Source: Fomes fomentarius
Lineage: Eukaryota; Basidiomycota; Agaricomycetes; Polyporales; Polyporaceae
DNA length: 64,000 nt
Direction of reading: 5' to 3'
Assembly: GCA_022606135.1 (NCBI GenBank)
Contig: JABYQN010000002.1
Coordinates: 2,976,001 to 3,040,000 of the forward strand
Positions within the stretch are counted from its first letter, which is position 1; each line of letters begins with the position of its first letter. The translations under genes and the position numbers were made by a program. Under the pieces are notes generated by a model. That model saw only the letters and a program-made list of their open reading frames with translations. It did no database searches and was not told where the DNA came from. Positions 10,360 through 24,000 of this stretch are shown here, piece by piece.

Positions 10360-13300
10360 ATGGCGGACGCCGATTCTATCCGCCAGAGGATCATATCCTC
10401 GGTCTTCGCGGCCAAGCTAGTCGACGAGACCTATGAGGCTCACGTCAAGATCTGGGAGTCGGACGGTACTGACGAAGGTGGTTTGAAGCCTCGCTACATA
10501 ATCCTATCACGTATGTACTCGCTCTCCCTCGATCTCTATGCATACAAACGTGTACATTGCAGGGGCGAATAACGGCACGGGCTTCATTCATAAATCGAAG
10601 TTAAACTCGAATGGGTCGTTCTCCGTTGGGAAGACATGGAGACTAGCTGAGCTCCGTGGAATCGAGATACTCAACGTAAGTCATCGAGCGTATATATAAG
10701 GCGAGATCGGTGTTTGGACTTCCACTTGCAGCCCCTTGCTTTTAAGATCACCTTGTCTCGACCGCATCGTTGGCAAACGGAGAACCAAAAGGATCAAAGC
10801 ATCTTTATCACTGAGCTCATTGAACTCTTCCGGTCTGTCGTCGGCGCAAATGCCCCGTTGGAACTTGTGGGCGTTCGCGACTCCAGTGAAACTTGTACGT
10901 CGTCTCCTCTTTGGTGTAAGTCGATTCGTTCGAGCATTCCTCACCACCAGCAAGGCCGCCTCCGCTTGCCTTCCAACGTATGGAGCGAGCACCAACTCCT
11001 ACGAACGGTGTACCTCTTCAACCGACCACGCCTCGCCGTGCTGCAATGAATGGCTATGGCGAGCCTTCCGCTTCACCGTCGTACACACCCAACGGAAGGA
11101 CAGGACGGACAAGCGGCGTCAACACTACATCTTCTTCAACACCCCGATCAGCTTCACGGGCGCGGCGACCACGCAGCCCGCCTCGTGCAGAATCCCCCGA
11201 CCTCTCAAGACCGCCACCAACTACTATCCCCGAACGTGCCGCAACACCTGTTCGCAACCACCTATCTACCCCATCTCGAGAACCAATACCACCACCAAGC
11301 GCACTGCGACCACGACATACACGGTTGCCATCCAGCGCTGATTCTTCCAGTCGGACATCTGCTGCCACAACTTCCAGTCAAGTTCCCTCGATCATTTACC
11401 CATCTTCTGTTACGTCTGTTCAGTCGGATACCCAGTACAACGAGTCTCGACCCAACGGCTATGGTGCGACGCGTGGTTCGCTAGATATTCCAGCACGTTC
11501 AGGTTCCCCAGCTTCCTCTGTCACGCAACCATCTCCTCGTTCCGCCTATGCTGCATCTCCTGATACGACAGCGCCCACTCAGAGTGCATCATCTATCACG
11601 CCGACGCCTTCTGCCAGACCACAGCCGACACGGACCGCTAGCATCGGTGCCACTGAGGCTTTGAGTGGACAGCGGCGGGAGAATACCCGTGTCTCCTTCT
11701 TCGACCCCGCCAACCAGGCGACGCTGAACCGGGTACTGTCAGGGGACACCATGCTACACGAGGACGTGGACGTTGATGGTGAGGGGGCAGGAGAGGTTGA
11801 AGACGAGAGCGCTCAGGCGACGCTGGAAAGTGTTGAAGAGATGCTTGAAGGGTATGAGTGGGCGAGTGACGACATCTTAGGGAGACGAGCATTGACGGGG
11901 ACTGCGGAGCAGATTGAAGCGCGTCTGCTTGACGAGCTTATGGCTTTGGACAAGGTTCGCCGCCTCGTGCTTGCATGGCCCCGAACGCTATCTGACGGGT
12001 GTGAAACGTTGCACAGGCGAATATCCATTCATTCATCGAATCTGATGATCGAATAGTCACCGTGCTCAAGTTCCTGGATAATGCGATAGTAGAATTGGAT
12101 GCCATGGAGAGCGTAGTCTCTTCGTACAAGATTCATCTCAATGTCAGAGCTGATGTTTCATGCTGTCAATTGTGATGCCGCTGACTTATACGCAGGCGGT
12201 TAGCGATGACATTGCTTATATCCAAGGTCAAGGACGAGGTCTGCAAGTGCAAACACAGAACCAGCGTGCACTCTTGAACGAGCTTGAGGAGCTGCTAGTA
12301 TGCCATTGGATACATCATTGCCTTATTCTGTATCCTGACAAATTTCCCACAGCAAACCGTGCAAGTCGATTCTAGTTCATTACTCGCACTTACACAAGAG
12401 TCTCTGGAACAAACATGGAGTATCAAGAATCTTGAGACCTCTGTCACGGTACTCTACAAAGCGCTTCTGGCTGGGCGAGATAGAGGTAAGGAACATTGCA
12501 TCCATGTTCCTTATAGTTGACACTTATACCTTATGAAAGACATGGCCGCAACCATGGAACGGTTGGATGAGTACAAGAAGTACAACGCGCAGTTCTGCAA
12601 ACGTGTGCTGGACTACTTGTCTATCGTCTTCACTGCACAGGTACGGAGACCGTTAGCATGAATGAAAGCCCAACTCAGCAGTATTTAGGGCAAGATGCTG
12701 CTAGGAGACGACAACGGCATAAACAGAATCGCGAGAAATCGTATCGTCATCAAAGACCACAAGAATCTTGAGACCTACCTGGAGCGGTATCGTGGGCTTC
12801 TACTGTACCTCAAAGAGATGGACGAAAGCGCCTACGCCAAGATATGCGCAGTAGGTACTTTCAATCATTGCATCCAGCAACCGGCTCAACCTTTCTAGGC
12901 ATACTTCTCGGCAGCCAGTGAGCTGCACTCCACGCAAATCAAGAGTTTGCTCTCTGGCTATGGTGTTTTAGTCAAGAAAGCGCCAGTAGAGGACGAGGCA
13001 GAAGGTCAGATGCACCCCTTCGTAGGCGACAGATATACTGAAGTGTCGGATAGGATTCGCCGGTACCACCCCGACAAGTAACGCAGCGAAGGCGGCTCAA
13101 GGCATGCGCCGCGCAGGCACTATTGTTCGGTCGCCACTTGAAAGGCGAGAGAACAAGAGGGATGCCGGAGATGGGGAGCTTCGTGCCGCTGATGTATGAT
13201 CTTTTTCAATCACGGAGAGCGCGAGTTAACTTTGCACCATAGGCTTTGAGCAGGGTGCTTGAGCAACTCGCTCAGGCGATTTATTCGGAGGAAGGATGGG

Positions 13301-14658
13301 TCGCTTACTTCCTCCAGACTGACGACGGGGCACAAACCTTCGCTGACAATATGGGCTTGGAGAACTACTTCCGCCGTCAGGCAGCACGATGGAATGGGCT
13401 TAGTCAAGCGACGACGAAGCTCGTTCGCGGAGCCATGGATCTGATCTTCGGGTTCCTGCCGATGGAGTTGAAGGCATGGCTCGACAATGCCATCGCTCGA
13501 GACAGCCTGTGAGTGCACCAGGTCCTTTTGATGGATACGCTGAGACTCATGCAGACCTACAGTCAAGTGGTGGGTATGCTATCTTCTCTGGAGAAGTTCC
13601 AGTCAGAAGCAGAGGAACGCGGCAATGCTTTCCTGCTCTCTGCGTTGGATAAACAACATATGCGTCTGAAGGCAATGTTCGAGCGACAAGTGGTACATTC
13701 CATCTACTGAAAGGTGTCACGCTTGTAATATTGAGGTTATCTGCTCCAGAACGATCACATCAAGTCGATCGAAGAGACCAAACTCACAAGCAAGAAGCGT
13801 AAGGGTGTCGCGCCGTTCATCAAGTACTTCCCAACCTATATCAGCCGTGTCGAGACACAGCTTATCGGTGCAGACACGCTCGAAATCCGACAAAGTGTCG
13901 ATGCTACATACGACAAGATCGTGCAAGCGATGTTTGATGCCCTCAAGCAGATGGCTAAGATGAGTGGAGACGAGGAAGACAAGGGTCAACTCAATTATCA
14001 CGTCATCATCATCGGTCTGTTCGCTGTCTACTATAACTTTATAACGTCTGCTCATACTTGAAACAGAGAACATGCATTATTTCGTTGCGGAGGTCTCGCA
14101 GATAGAGATTGGTACAGTCGCGATGTTCTTGAAGCGTGCGGAAGCTATCTACGAAGAGAACCTCAATGCCTACGTCAAGATTGTCCTACGACGACCGTTC
14201 TCCAAGATCATCGTGAGACTTTTGTGTGACGCTAAGGAATCACTGCTGACATCTGCGTGCAGGAATACTTCGAGGGCGTTGAACGCCTACTCAAGACCAC
14301 AGCACCATCAGAGGTCTCGTCAAATAGCAGTTACTCTAAGTCTGCACTCAAGAAAGTGATCAAGGAGTACAATGCGAAGGACATTCGAAAGCATGTCGAC
14401 GCGTTGTTCAAACGTGTCGAGAAGCACTTTGACGAGGCTTCCGAGAAGGCTACCACCGAGGACGCCAGTGCAAGTACTGGAATTGCTCCCGGTACTGTTA
14501 TGGTTGGTGTTTGGAAGGCATGTGAGGAAGAACTCTTGCGGATCACGGAGCTGTTCAGCAAGAGGATCACGCAGTGCTATAAGGATACTGGGGTAACGCT
14601 AGAGTACTCTGCTGCGGATGTGGAGAGTGCTTTTAGGAGACACAGGGTGAATGGATAG
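10360..14658 (+). CDS. SEC3: Exocyst complex component Sec3
   Basis: A subunit of the exocyst that tethers secretory vesicles at sites of polarised growth. The N-terminus (MADADSIRQRIISSVFAAKL... RYIILS, KTWRLAELRGIEILN, FKITLSRPHRWQTEN) is the Sec3 cryptic PH domain that binds PIP2 and Rho GTPases, about residues 20-130. A long Ser/Pro/Thr-rich linker follows (10960-11650), then coiled-coil and helical segments (DMAATMERLDEYKKYNAQFC, KNLETYLERYRGLLLYLKEMDE, AVHQVLLMDTLRLM, AMFERQV) and the helical C-terminal Sec3_C domain ending AFRRHRVNG. There are many short introns, and length is about 1,100 residues by estimate. Acceptor choice at about 10956 (CAG|CAAGG) keeps the frame into QRMERAPTPTN. 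Nothing looks broken. Confidence 0.9.
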
Positions 14659-14855
14659 GACAGTATCATAGTTGTTCTTGCAGCCTAACTTATTTCATTG
14701 TACTGACTTGACTATGGACACGTGAGCATTGTCAGATCGAGATCTACTCTGATCTACTGTTATGGAAGGAAGCGCCGAAACCCGCGGTTCTAACCGATCC
14801 GAAACCGTGACTTGTTCTTGACCTTGTATCTTCTCGAGTCTATGCTCTACACCAC

Positions 14856-17800
14856 ATGTCTGACGACGGTTCCTCTGTTGAACTCGAGCCATACGAGACG
14901 CAGTTTGTTCCCAAGGAGAACGACGAAAATGAACTGTGGGATGTGATTGCGATTGTTGCGGAGCGGCCACAGCAATTCAAGGTCAAGTGGAAGGGCATAG
15001 ACCCTGCGACAAGGAAGCCATGGAAGGACAGTTGGGTTAGCAAGGAGGATTGCACAGACGACCTCATACGTGAGTGGAAGGTCAAGCAAGCGAAGAAGAA
15101 GGCAGGGAAATCGGGTACGTTCGCCCATTCGAAGGCAACGGTGGCATCACTCACCGCACATAGGTACAACCAAGGCATGCGCTTCAACCACATCTTCTCG
15201 GACTAGCAAGGGCGCTGCGAGTCCGGCCATCGTTAAGACGCGTCGGACGCGTCAATCCGCTGCCAAGGCCTCCACTTCATCTACCACTAGTCGCCCCGTA
15301 TCTATTGCGTCTGGTTCTCGCTCAAATCCACGTGTTCTCTCCCCATCCCCTCGCAAACGTCGTCGCACCTCAACGAACGAGCAAGTGAAACTCAACGCAG
15401 CAGATCCTTCCCGGCCTTTGAAGAAGAGGAAGATCGATGTGGAAGTTATCCGTCCTACGTCTCCCGAGTTGCAGTCAGACCGCGACGTGGTTACACGCAA
15501 GGGAGTTGGTAAACGATCCGCGATTGGGAGCGGTGACAATGAAGACAGGAGGCACACTCGCGACCGCAGTACTGTCCTCAACGGAGGAGGTATATCTTTC
15601 AAGGCTGCGGGCAAGAGGAAGATGGATCCCGCCGAGCTTGAGGAGAGTTCGGACGAAGATGCGTGGTCGCCAGTGGTTCCAATCAAGGTCGGTCCTCCTC
15701 GCGGTGCTAAACGACGTCGCGATGGTGAAAGCAAAGGGACACGACATGCTCGTAGTACTTCCGCAGACCGTCAAACACTCCGTGGTCATGACCTACCCCG
15801 CGCACAAATAGGGGATGGCGTGCGACCTATTCCTCACTCCAAGGACGGGGGGAGTCCGCGGCAGAAGGATACTGCCTCTTCGCACCCCGTGCGACGTCCC
15901 ATCAAACTCCCCTCCAGAGACTTCGGCGCTCATAATGGGCTTGTGGGTTCTCCCCGGTCTGTTCGTGGTGTGCATTCCGAAACCAACGACTCCGACTCGG
16001 ATGACGGACATCCAAGAACTTCTCGACTGAGAAAAGACATCGTTGTGGCCAAGGCTCAATCTCCTCCTCAGTCTCCTCGTTCCCGCCAGTTTCTCATGCA
16101 GGAGGAAGAGGAGAATACTCAAGAGGCGGCCGGTCTTGTGCCGGATGAGGTACACGCTCCACCTGATCCGCTGCATGTAACAGAGACTCATCAAGCAGAC
16201 AAGCAGAATGGGTTTGGAGTTGGCCCATCCAAGCTAGTAGTCCGACGTACCCGCCCTCAACGTCCTCAAGCGAATGACACGTTCAGTAGGGATGGTATTG
16301 TGCCGGAAACTCAAACCACTGGTGCACCCGACGTCCTCGATGAACCTCTCTATGACCCTACCCAGCATGACTTGAATCCTGCTGACCCTCCGAGCACCCC
16401 CGTGCGACCGGCCCAACCGGGGCCGGTTGGGCGTCGTGCTCCTGGCAGTGCTTCGTCTGTAGTGTCAAAGATGAAGAACAAATCCAGGAACAAGGGTAAG
16501 GGGCTAAGGCCCATACGTTGCCTCACGCCCCCCGATTTCCGGCCATACCTCCAGTCATCGCAGTTCGATGACATCGAGGACTTCAGCTCTCCAGAGAAGG
16601 ACAACCGGCGGAAGGGACGCGCTGCAGGCCCTTTGACTCAGGACACTATCGAGGAGGCTGAATTCAGTCAAGATTTCGACCAATTCGTCGACTGGGATGG
16701 TGGTGCGCAGCATGAACAGCCCTCTGCTTCCCTGCCTAGTAATGGTCCAGAACTTTCATTGGGTCCAGAACTGGCGCCTCCGGATCACGATGGTGGGCAA
16801 CGCAGGAAATCGGACCTCTTGCTTTCCAAGGTACCGTATGCCATATCATTCCGTGTATGCGTGCACTGAGACATCGAGCAGCGTCCTGAGCGCCCTGTTC
16901 CACAACCCCTACTATCGCCAACGATCCCGTTACTCTCTGAGCCGCCTCACACCAGTACCACACAACGAGCAGATGCGGACAGCCAGTCACTGGTGCGTCC
17001 CTTTTGATGGACCTTTCATGTTGATTCTCAACCTTTTACCAGTATCATCCTGTATTGAACGGTCAGATCGCGGAGCTGACTGCGGCACTCGAAGATAGGG
17101 AGGAGAAGTTATCTCAGCTTGAGGGGCAGATCGAGGAACTCCAAGAGCGCATAGTGGACCTGGAACGAGAGAGTATGAAGGTGGGCACGATACCGTACAT
17201 TGTCATCACGTCCCTTACGAGTCGTGTACAGGACCACTCGGCGTTTGAAACGGAACTGAAGGCCTTGCGTGAGACTTCGGACGAGAAGTCGGATCAGATA
17301 TCTCTTCTTGAGAGTCAGCTGGTCGAGCTGCAGCTCCAGTTGACTCAGCTGACGGACAGTGACAATGTATGTTAACTGATGCTCCGTTGTTTTAACACCC
17401 GTGTCTCATTCGTTGAATCAACGTGCGCAGTTTGAGTCCCAGATCCGGCAATTGAACGAGTCCCTCGAGGACCGCGACGAACAAGTCTCCCAACTCGAAG
17501 CCGCGCTCGTCGAGCTCCAGACCGAGATCGAAACGCTGCAAGCCGCAAATGAGAAGCTTACGGAGACAATGCAGCAACATGGCCCGCGCGAGAGCGAGAA
17601 CGAGAGCGCAGACGCCCCCCAAGCGGCTGGACAGCGGCTGGTAAGCCTGGAAGAAGAGCTGGTAAGCACCCGCGAGCAGCTATCAGAGCTAGCCAGAGCC
17701 CGAGACGAAGCGGTTTCGCGCGCCAATCTCCTGGAAACTGCGAGCCGGGAATGGGAAAGGCGACTAAAGGACGCGGAAGACGACCGGGATTTGTACAGGA

Positions 17801-18477
17801 AGGTTTACTCCGAGGCATCAACGCACGCGCAACGCCTGGCCCAGGAGAACACCGGGCTGGAGGAACGTGCCCAGCGCGCGGAGGGCCAGGTACAGGAAGG
17901 GCTCGCCATGGTCCGCGGCACATTCACACAGCAGGTAAAGACGCTGCAGGCGGAGGTTGAGAAGTGGCAGGGCCTGTGCAAGGTGCTCACGGACAGGGAT
18001 GCCCGGACGAACGATGAGATCCGGAGTCGCGCCGCACAGGAGCCTGGCTTGCGAGAGGAGAACGCACGGCTGCGGGTAGAGGCGCAGATCGCTCACAGGG
18101 AAGCGGAAGAGCTGAGGACGCTTGTCGAGCGGTTGTCGAGCAATCGGAGGAAGGCGACGGACAGTGAAGACGACGACGATGAAGAGTTTGTCCCGGATCC
18201 TGACGAGTCTGCTTCCTCGCGCTCCAGTTCAGCATCCAGCCCAGATCCGGGTAAGGATGCTTCGCGAGCAGCCAGTTCTCCAGAGGTTCACTCTCACTCT
18301 TCGGACGACGGCCTTTACTATCTTTGTGAATATGCTTCTGGTCCTCATGGGTGCAACGCATGGTTCCTGTCAGCGCTGGTATGTGCTCCGGCAAGGTCTT
18401 TGTGGTCCTCTCTGACTCTCCCACAGGATGTCATTGAACATGCTAATGAAGCTCACTACAAGGACGCAGCTCTATGA
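14856..18477 (+). CDS. Chromodomain protein with tandem coiled-coil exons and a C2H2-like tail
   Basis: Residues about 25-75 look like a chromodomain: LWDVIAIVAERPQQFKVKW, KGIDPATRKPWKDSWV, DDLIREWK, with the aromatic positions of methyl-lysine readers. A long disordered, basic, Ser/Pro-rich region follows with nuclear-localisation-like clusters (PRKRRRTS, PLKKRKID). From 17043 three coiled-coil blocks are encoded on consecutive phase-0 exons (17043-17180, 17232-17366, from 17431), and a longer coiled coil continues to about 18130. After an acidic stretch (DSEDDDDEEFVPD) the tail has YLCEY...GCNAW...EHANEAHY, a C-x8-C...H-x4-H arrangement that could bind zinc. About 1,090 residues. I do not recognise a named orthologue; a role in reading histone marks is inferred from the chromodomain only. 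Confidence 0.8.
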
Positions 18478-18705
18478 ATAGAGAAGAGAGGAATTTCTCG
18501 ATTTACCATATATTGTGGCACTGGCTTGGCTAGAAGCTTTCAGATGAATTGTATGGTTATGATCGACCAATCGGTTGATCACTTGCTATGGGCCGGCTAC
18601 TGCAGATCAAACAGTACATACAATGTGCATCGTTCAATGTCCGAGGATCAAGACTTCGATACGGTATCCATGAGCGTTCTACCTGTGTCATAACCATCCT
18701 CGTGT

Positions 18706-19628
18706 CTACGCAGCCGGAACCTGGGGCTCCGGGAAAGAAGGGGGCAAGTGAGAAGAGGAAGAAGCCGGGGAGAAGTTGTTCACCATCTGTGAGCTGAAAG
18801 CGTTCTTGTTAGCCTGGATGGAGCTTGATGTACCCACGTCGTAAGGCGCAGGACCCCGACTGGCAGCAGCTGCCTGAGCAGGCTGAGCACCCGTTGCCGG
18901 CTTGGCCGCCTGCTGGAATGCTCCAAGGGCAGAAGCACCGTATGCGCTCCAAAGTGATCGTGCGACTTCGACGTAGTTGCCAGCAGCAGGATGCTGAGGG
19001 GCCGCGCCATTCGCCGGTGCGCCCGGGGCACCAGGGGCGTTCGCAGATGCTTTGGTCGCAAGGTCCCAGAAGGTCTGCCAGAAGACCTGAACGCGAGATT
19101 GGACGAAGGTGAGAACGTTGGACTGCGCAGCGGCGATTCCTGCATCGATGTCTGCTTGATTCTTGACCAGGAAGGGCTGGAGGTAGGTCGTGTAGACCCA
19201 AGTGGAGCCCTGCGGTATGCACGTGAAGACGTGTCCGCTCGGAACAAGCTTATCAAGGACGTACCTGCGTCTGCGGCAGAGAGAGGAAGAGCAGGAAAAT
19301 GGTTCGGACCTCCCAGTAGAAGGGTACCCTGCATGAATGCTTGGGTGCGTGTCATCGGCTATATAGAAGCAAGGGTGCTCACCAGTCGAGTAGCCAACCC
19401 GTCACATATTCGAAGGCGACAAAGGCGCCAACTACGGCCCAGTACTGGCACCACCGCTCGAGATCCGGCTCGGAGACAGGACGGTGCGCGAGAGCCTTCC
19501 AGGTTGCGTAGCTCGGAAGGAGAAACGCGAACCAGGCACTGTGGTGGTGAACATGTGAGTGGGGTCGGTCCGCACGGATGTGTCACACGAACATACCTGA
19601 GGACATGAGAGATCAAAGACATAAGCAT
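18706..19628 (-). CDS. Yop1/REEP-type ER membrane-shaping protein (TB2/DP1/HVA22 family)
   Basis: The start at 19628 reads MLMSLISHVLSAWFAFLLPSY. Hairpin membrane segments follow (WCQYWAVVGAFVAFEYVTGW and FYWEVRTIFLLFLSLPQT), then GSTWVYTTYLQPFLVKNQ, the typical TB2/DP1/HVA22 block W-x-Y...F-x-Y-W-x-x-K-x-x-F-L-x-x-L-P-Q-T-x-G. These proteins bend tubular ER membranes. The tail is Ala/Gly/Pro-rich with an amphipathic-looking helix (VEVARSLWSAYGASALGAFQQ) and ends FPEPQVPAA. Introns lie near 19541-19594, 19329-19382 and 19204-19265; length is about 250 residues. The gene is tail-to-tail with the chromodomain gene, 228 bp apart. The C-terminal stretch reads without an intron to the stop at 18706-18708. 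Confidence 0.9.
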
Positions 19629-21020
19629 TTTTGCGGGCTTTGTGTCCTTTCAGTCACAGAATTGTCCTGTATCTGTGCGGTTTAAAAGGAGAGACGACGG
19701 GCAAGACGGGATGTGGTACTAGTAGGACGGGATACGTGGACGAGACCAAGGAGGTGTGCACACACTGACCGGCGCAGCCACTGTCAGGGGCGTAGCGCCT
19801 AACGGAGCGCCCTAGGCCCGGAGAGGCGCTTGCAACCCGCGCCGCTGACAGACTCGGACTGCCGCACGGGCCGCGTTCATATGTAGATAGCCACAACTCC
19901 ATGCCATGTAGCAGTCGTTGAGAGCAGTCCGCTTGATGGTGTTGGTCTGCCCGAGTCATCGCACATGTAATTATGGACGGGACTCAGTGTCTTCCGCCGC
20001 CGCGGACTCAGAAGAGGTCGGCGGAACGACGTATCAATGCATGGCAAATCTGCGTAATACATCCGATATCAGTCCATGTTGCCGCGAGGGTGCCTACGTT
20101 CGTGCGATGGACCAATTGAGAAAGATGAGCGCGAGCTTGCATCGACAGTGACGCGCCACAAATGACATAATTGTGCGATATTCGGTCAACATACGCTCGA
20201 ATGGGACCGTAGCTAGACGTACAAGACGCAGCAGCCCTGATCACCGGCGAGACGAGGTGCATCGCGCGGCATGAGAAAGTCGTTATATTGGTCACGCATA
20301 CCCATAACCCAAGGCACTATTCTGGCTCAGAGTTTGGACGGGAAGGAGAACGTGCAAGTAAGCAGCTGCACTCGCCCCGGCTGAGGTATATCTACGCCAT
20401 CCGGCGTGGGAGATCAAGGATGGGAGAGCTGAGTGGACCTAGATGTGGAATGACAAGGAAGGTAGGACACATGGGGGTGTTCTGAATGATGGACGGCTCT
20501 GGATAGGAATTGGGGGACGGAAAGGGGGTTCTAGGTTGGCTGTTGGTGGGGTCTGTGGACGGGCGCAGGCGGAAAGTTGGATTCTGTCTGGAGATGGTAG
20601 CGCAGATCGTGGCAGGTTGCGGAGACGGGGTGTGCGATAGGCCAGGGCGTGAGCGGAGGGGCGATGTTCCCAGCGTTGAAGAGATGCCGCGAGTTCTGGA
20701 ACACGAGCAGATCCGTTTTCGTGGCAGGAAGAGGGCGATGAGGATGAGATGAAGGGCTCCCGAAGCGCGGTAAAATGGGAAGACCCAGGGAACGTGGACG
20801 GCAATCCCAACTCAGCGCATGGCATGCCCCGCTTGCGCTTGTCCTTGTTTGCCCAACGCTAACTTTCCTCCTTCGCCCCCTCCCGAGCCTTCACTCGCTC
20901 CGTCCCCCATCTCCGTCTCCGACAACGTCGCGTCTCTCCCTCCGTGCGCACTCCCCCCGCACCACGCACTCTCTCTCCTCCACCCATCCACCCATCGCAC
21001 CATCGATTCCCTTTTGATCC
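19629..21020. other. 1.4-kb intergenic region with CT-rich leader
   Basis: This separates the Yop1-like start and the zinc-cluster gene start, so it is a divergent promoter region. From about 20870 to 21015 the plus strand is strongly C/T-rich, as is common just upstream of fungal start codons. The open frames inside do not look like real proteins. Confidence 0.5.
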
Positions 21021-24000
21021 ATGGATTCCGGCCCCAGCATCCCGGGCGCAAGCCTCAACGTGAAGAAGCAGGAAGATATGGACGGTGACCCGAAGTCGGG
21101 CCAGAAACCCGAGCAGAAGCCAACGGTGAGGACGTTGAACAGGGTCCCTCGTAAGTCTCCATTTCTATCTCCCGTCAGACATCGGACCGTATTCACCGCG
21201 ATAATATTCTAGGTGCATGTGTAAGTCCCATCCACCATCCTCTTCTCTTCCGATCCCCGTTCACTCACCTCAGTCTCTGCTAGAATGCCTGCCGCAAACA
21301 GAAGATGCGATGTGAGGGTGCGGAGAACCCTCCCTGTAGGCGATGTCGACACGCAGGCCTCGAGTGTCTTTTTGAAAAGCCAACGCGAGAGGCCAGTCTC
21401 ACCGGTGAAGCCGGTCTAGAGTGAGTCGGTCGTTTCGTATACACGCGGTGCGATGTCGAGCAGTGTCCGTCAGACGTATACGAAGTCTTGAATCCCATGT
21501 CGCCGATATCCGACAGACCCAAACCGTCATTCAGAGCACGTTGTTGGAGATCGCTGCGCATTTACGCGGTGGTGGACCTCCACTCACGTCGCGCTCGCCT
21601 TACCCGCCTCCGTTCGCCCATCATTCTCCTGGAGCGCAATCCATGGGTTCTCCAGCGGTCTCGACGCCCTCGACTGGTACGGCCACTTCTCTTCTATCAA
21701 TAGACGTTATCTAACACGCGTCAACTTCAGTTACGAGTACCGTGCCGTCCGCGCATCCAATGGCAGCAGCCCAGCGTCAGCATAGGGAACCACACCCCCA
21801 GATGTATCCTCAATCCCATCGTCCGGTGGGTCCAGACGGCATCCATCCCCAAGCCAATGTCATGTACAACAATGGCGCTCCGGGACAACCCCATCCCGGT
21901 GCCCATGGGCCCAGCCTTCCTCCGTTTTCCAGTATTGAGTCGATGGGTCCTCCCCGCTCTCAGCCGACCAACGTCTCTTCTATGAGATACGGTGCAGAAC
22001 GGGGACAGACGGCAGGAAATAAACGAGCCGCGCCGCCTTCGTCCACCGTCACTAGCGCAGACTCTTCCGAAGTCGAAGAAGAAGGAGGGGAGCTTCCGGC
22101 ATCAGGCCTCGTTGCACCCTGGGAAGTTCTGCGAGGACTGGCCGATGTCGCGATTGAGCGGGCCGCTAAGGTATATGGCCACATAATATCGAATTCTCTT
22201 TGACTGCCGGCTTACCTGGGCGTCATCGGTTTTCCAGGAAAATGGGGGCGAGAGTGAGGCACCGAGTCGCGCTCGGACGTCCTCGCCAGAGCCGAGACAA
22301 GCCCGCCCTGCGAAGCGCAGAAAGACGTACCACCCTCCTCCGAGAACTATGTCCTTCCCGGACGGTAATGATGCCAAGTTAGATTATACTGAGAGCTTGT
22401 ACTCAATCCATTCTACAGTGGTCACGAAGAAGATCATTACCGAAGCAGAAGCCCGTGAGCTCTTCAGAATGTACGTATGGCCGACGATATGCCGTCGCGG
22501 TTATGATATTGTGGAGATATGGCTAACTGGGTGATAGTTTCTACCATGGATGTTCTACGTTCTTGCCTGTTTTCGACGCCAGCGTGGACACCTACGAAGT
22601 TCTGCATGAGCGATCACCGTTCGCAGTTGACTGTATCTGCATGGTAGCTGCCAAGGTTCGGGATGGTGGTAGTGAGTCGCCATGCCATTATGAGGAGCGG
22701 GTACCTACATTTCTGACGACAATGACAGGTAATCCTAGCGAAATCTTCTTGAAGTGCTTGGAGGAGGTACAGGCAATCTCATGTGCCACCTTGTTCTCGC
22801 CTGTTGCGCGTCAAGAGGCAGTGCAAGCTATGGGTAAGAGAGTGGCTCGATGTTAAGAGTGTTACTGATATGGTTCTATTAGTCCTTGTTTCCGGATGGT
22901 CCGATAATGGCTGGTTGAGTGGCGGTCATGCAGTCCGCATGGCTATGGAACTATGTGAGTGAATTGAAGCAGGCTGTGGTGGTAGGTAGGCTGACGTTGA
23001 GTCTCTCAGCCATGCACAAAGCCTGGCCCGAGCTTCTGAAGCGGATGAAGGCTGGGAAAGCCTCCGCGTCGAGCAAGGACAGGCAACTGGTCGTGTCATC
23101 CCGGACATGGTTCTGTCTGTACCTATTCGAGCACCAGTACGTCGAACTTCTCTGTTGTCAGCAGGACAACTCTCAACTCCTTGTAGGATGTCATACGGTA
23201 CTGGCCGTCCTGCGATTCTAAAGGACGATGAGAGTATCTGGCAGTGTCGTCTTCTCCTGCAGCACCCTCTTGCCATTGAAGACGACATGCGGCTTGTGTC
23301 GACAGTAGAGCTCATGGCGATTCGAGAGCGCGTCCACAACAACCTGTCGCCGCTCTTTGACCGTGCGGTGGATGAGATAACCTTCAATGTTCTCCGTGAA
23401 GCCGATATGGAGTTCCGAAATTGGTATGCTACTTGGGATCAGGCTTTCTCGCAGAAATACGAGGATGCTGGTAAGTATCACCGCTTTCTTTGGGTGTACA
23501 ATTTACTCAATCTAGCGCAGCGTTCTACCGGCAAAGTCTGCAAATACAACATCTCCATGCCGAACTCTTCCACAATGCAACGGCGCTGCGGGGCATTGAC
23601 TGCCCGGAGGATGTCCAGAAGATGCCGCCTGCTCAACGTGACCTCGCCATCCGATCGATCCAGATAGGGCGACAGATTCTTGAGATCACAGTCAACTCCC
23701 CTGCTTATCGGGAGGGGATGAAATATGGTTTGTATCCATCAACGTTTAACTCTTCGCCCCAAACTCACTCGAACTTTTTATGATAGCGGTGCATTATACC
23801 CATGCCACTGCAACGTTTTCGGCGTCGTTCTTGCTGCGCCTGTCGCGATTATTGTAAGTCTAGCCCGATTGTATGCATGAGTGACGCCGCTGATGCCCTT
23901 ATGCAGCCCTGATCAATGCCATCTCATCGAAATCAGGGGACTCGTCGAGCAACTGGCAGTTCTTCTTGCTGAGGGTACGTAATCATCTCTATCGGGATGC

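Noticed and set aside
18555..18582. Inverted repeat GATCGACCAATCGGTTGATC as a terminator
   Set aside because: Polymerase II genes do not use hairpin terminators; one small palindrome in a 3' region is likely chance.
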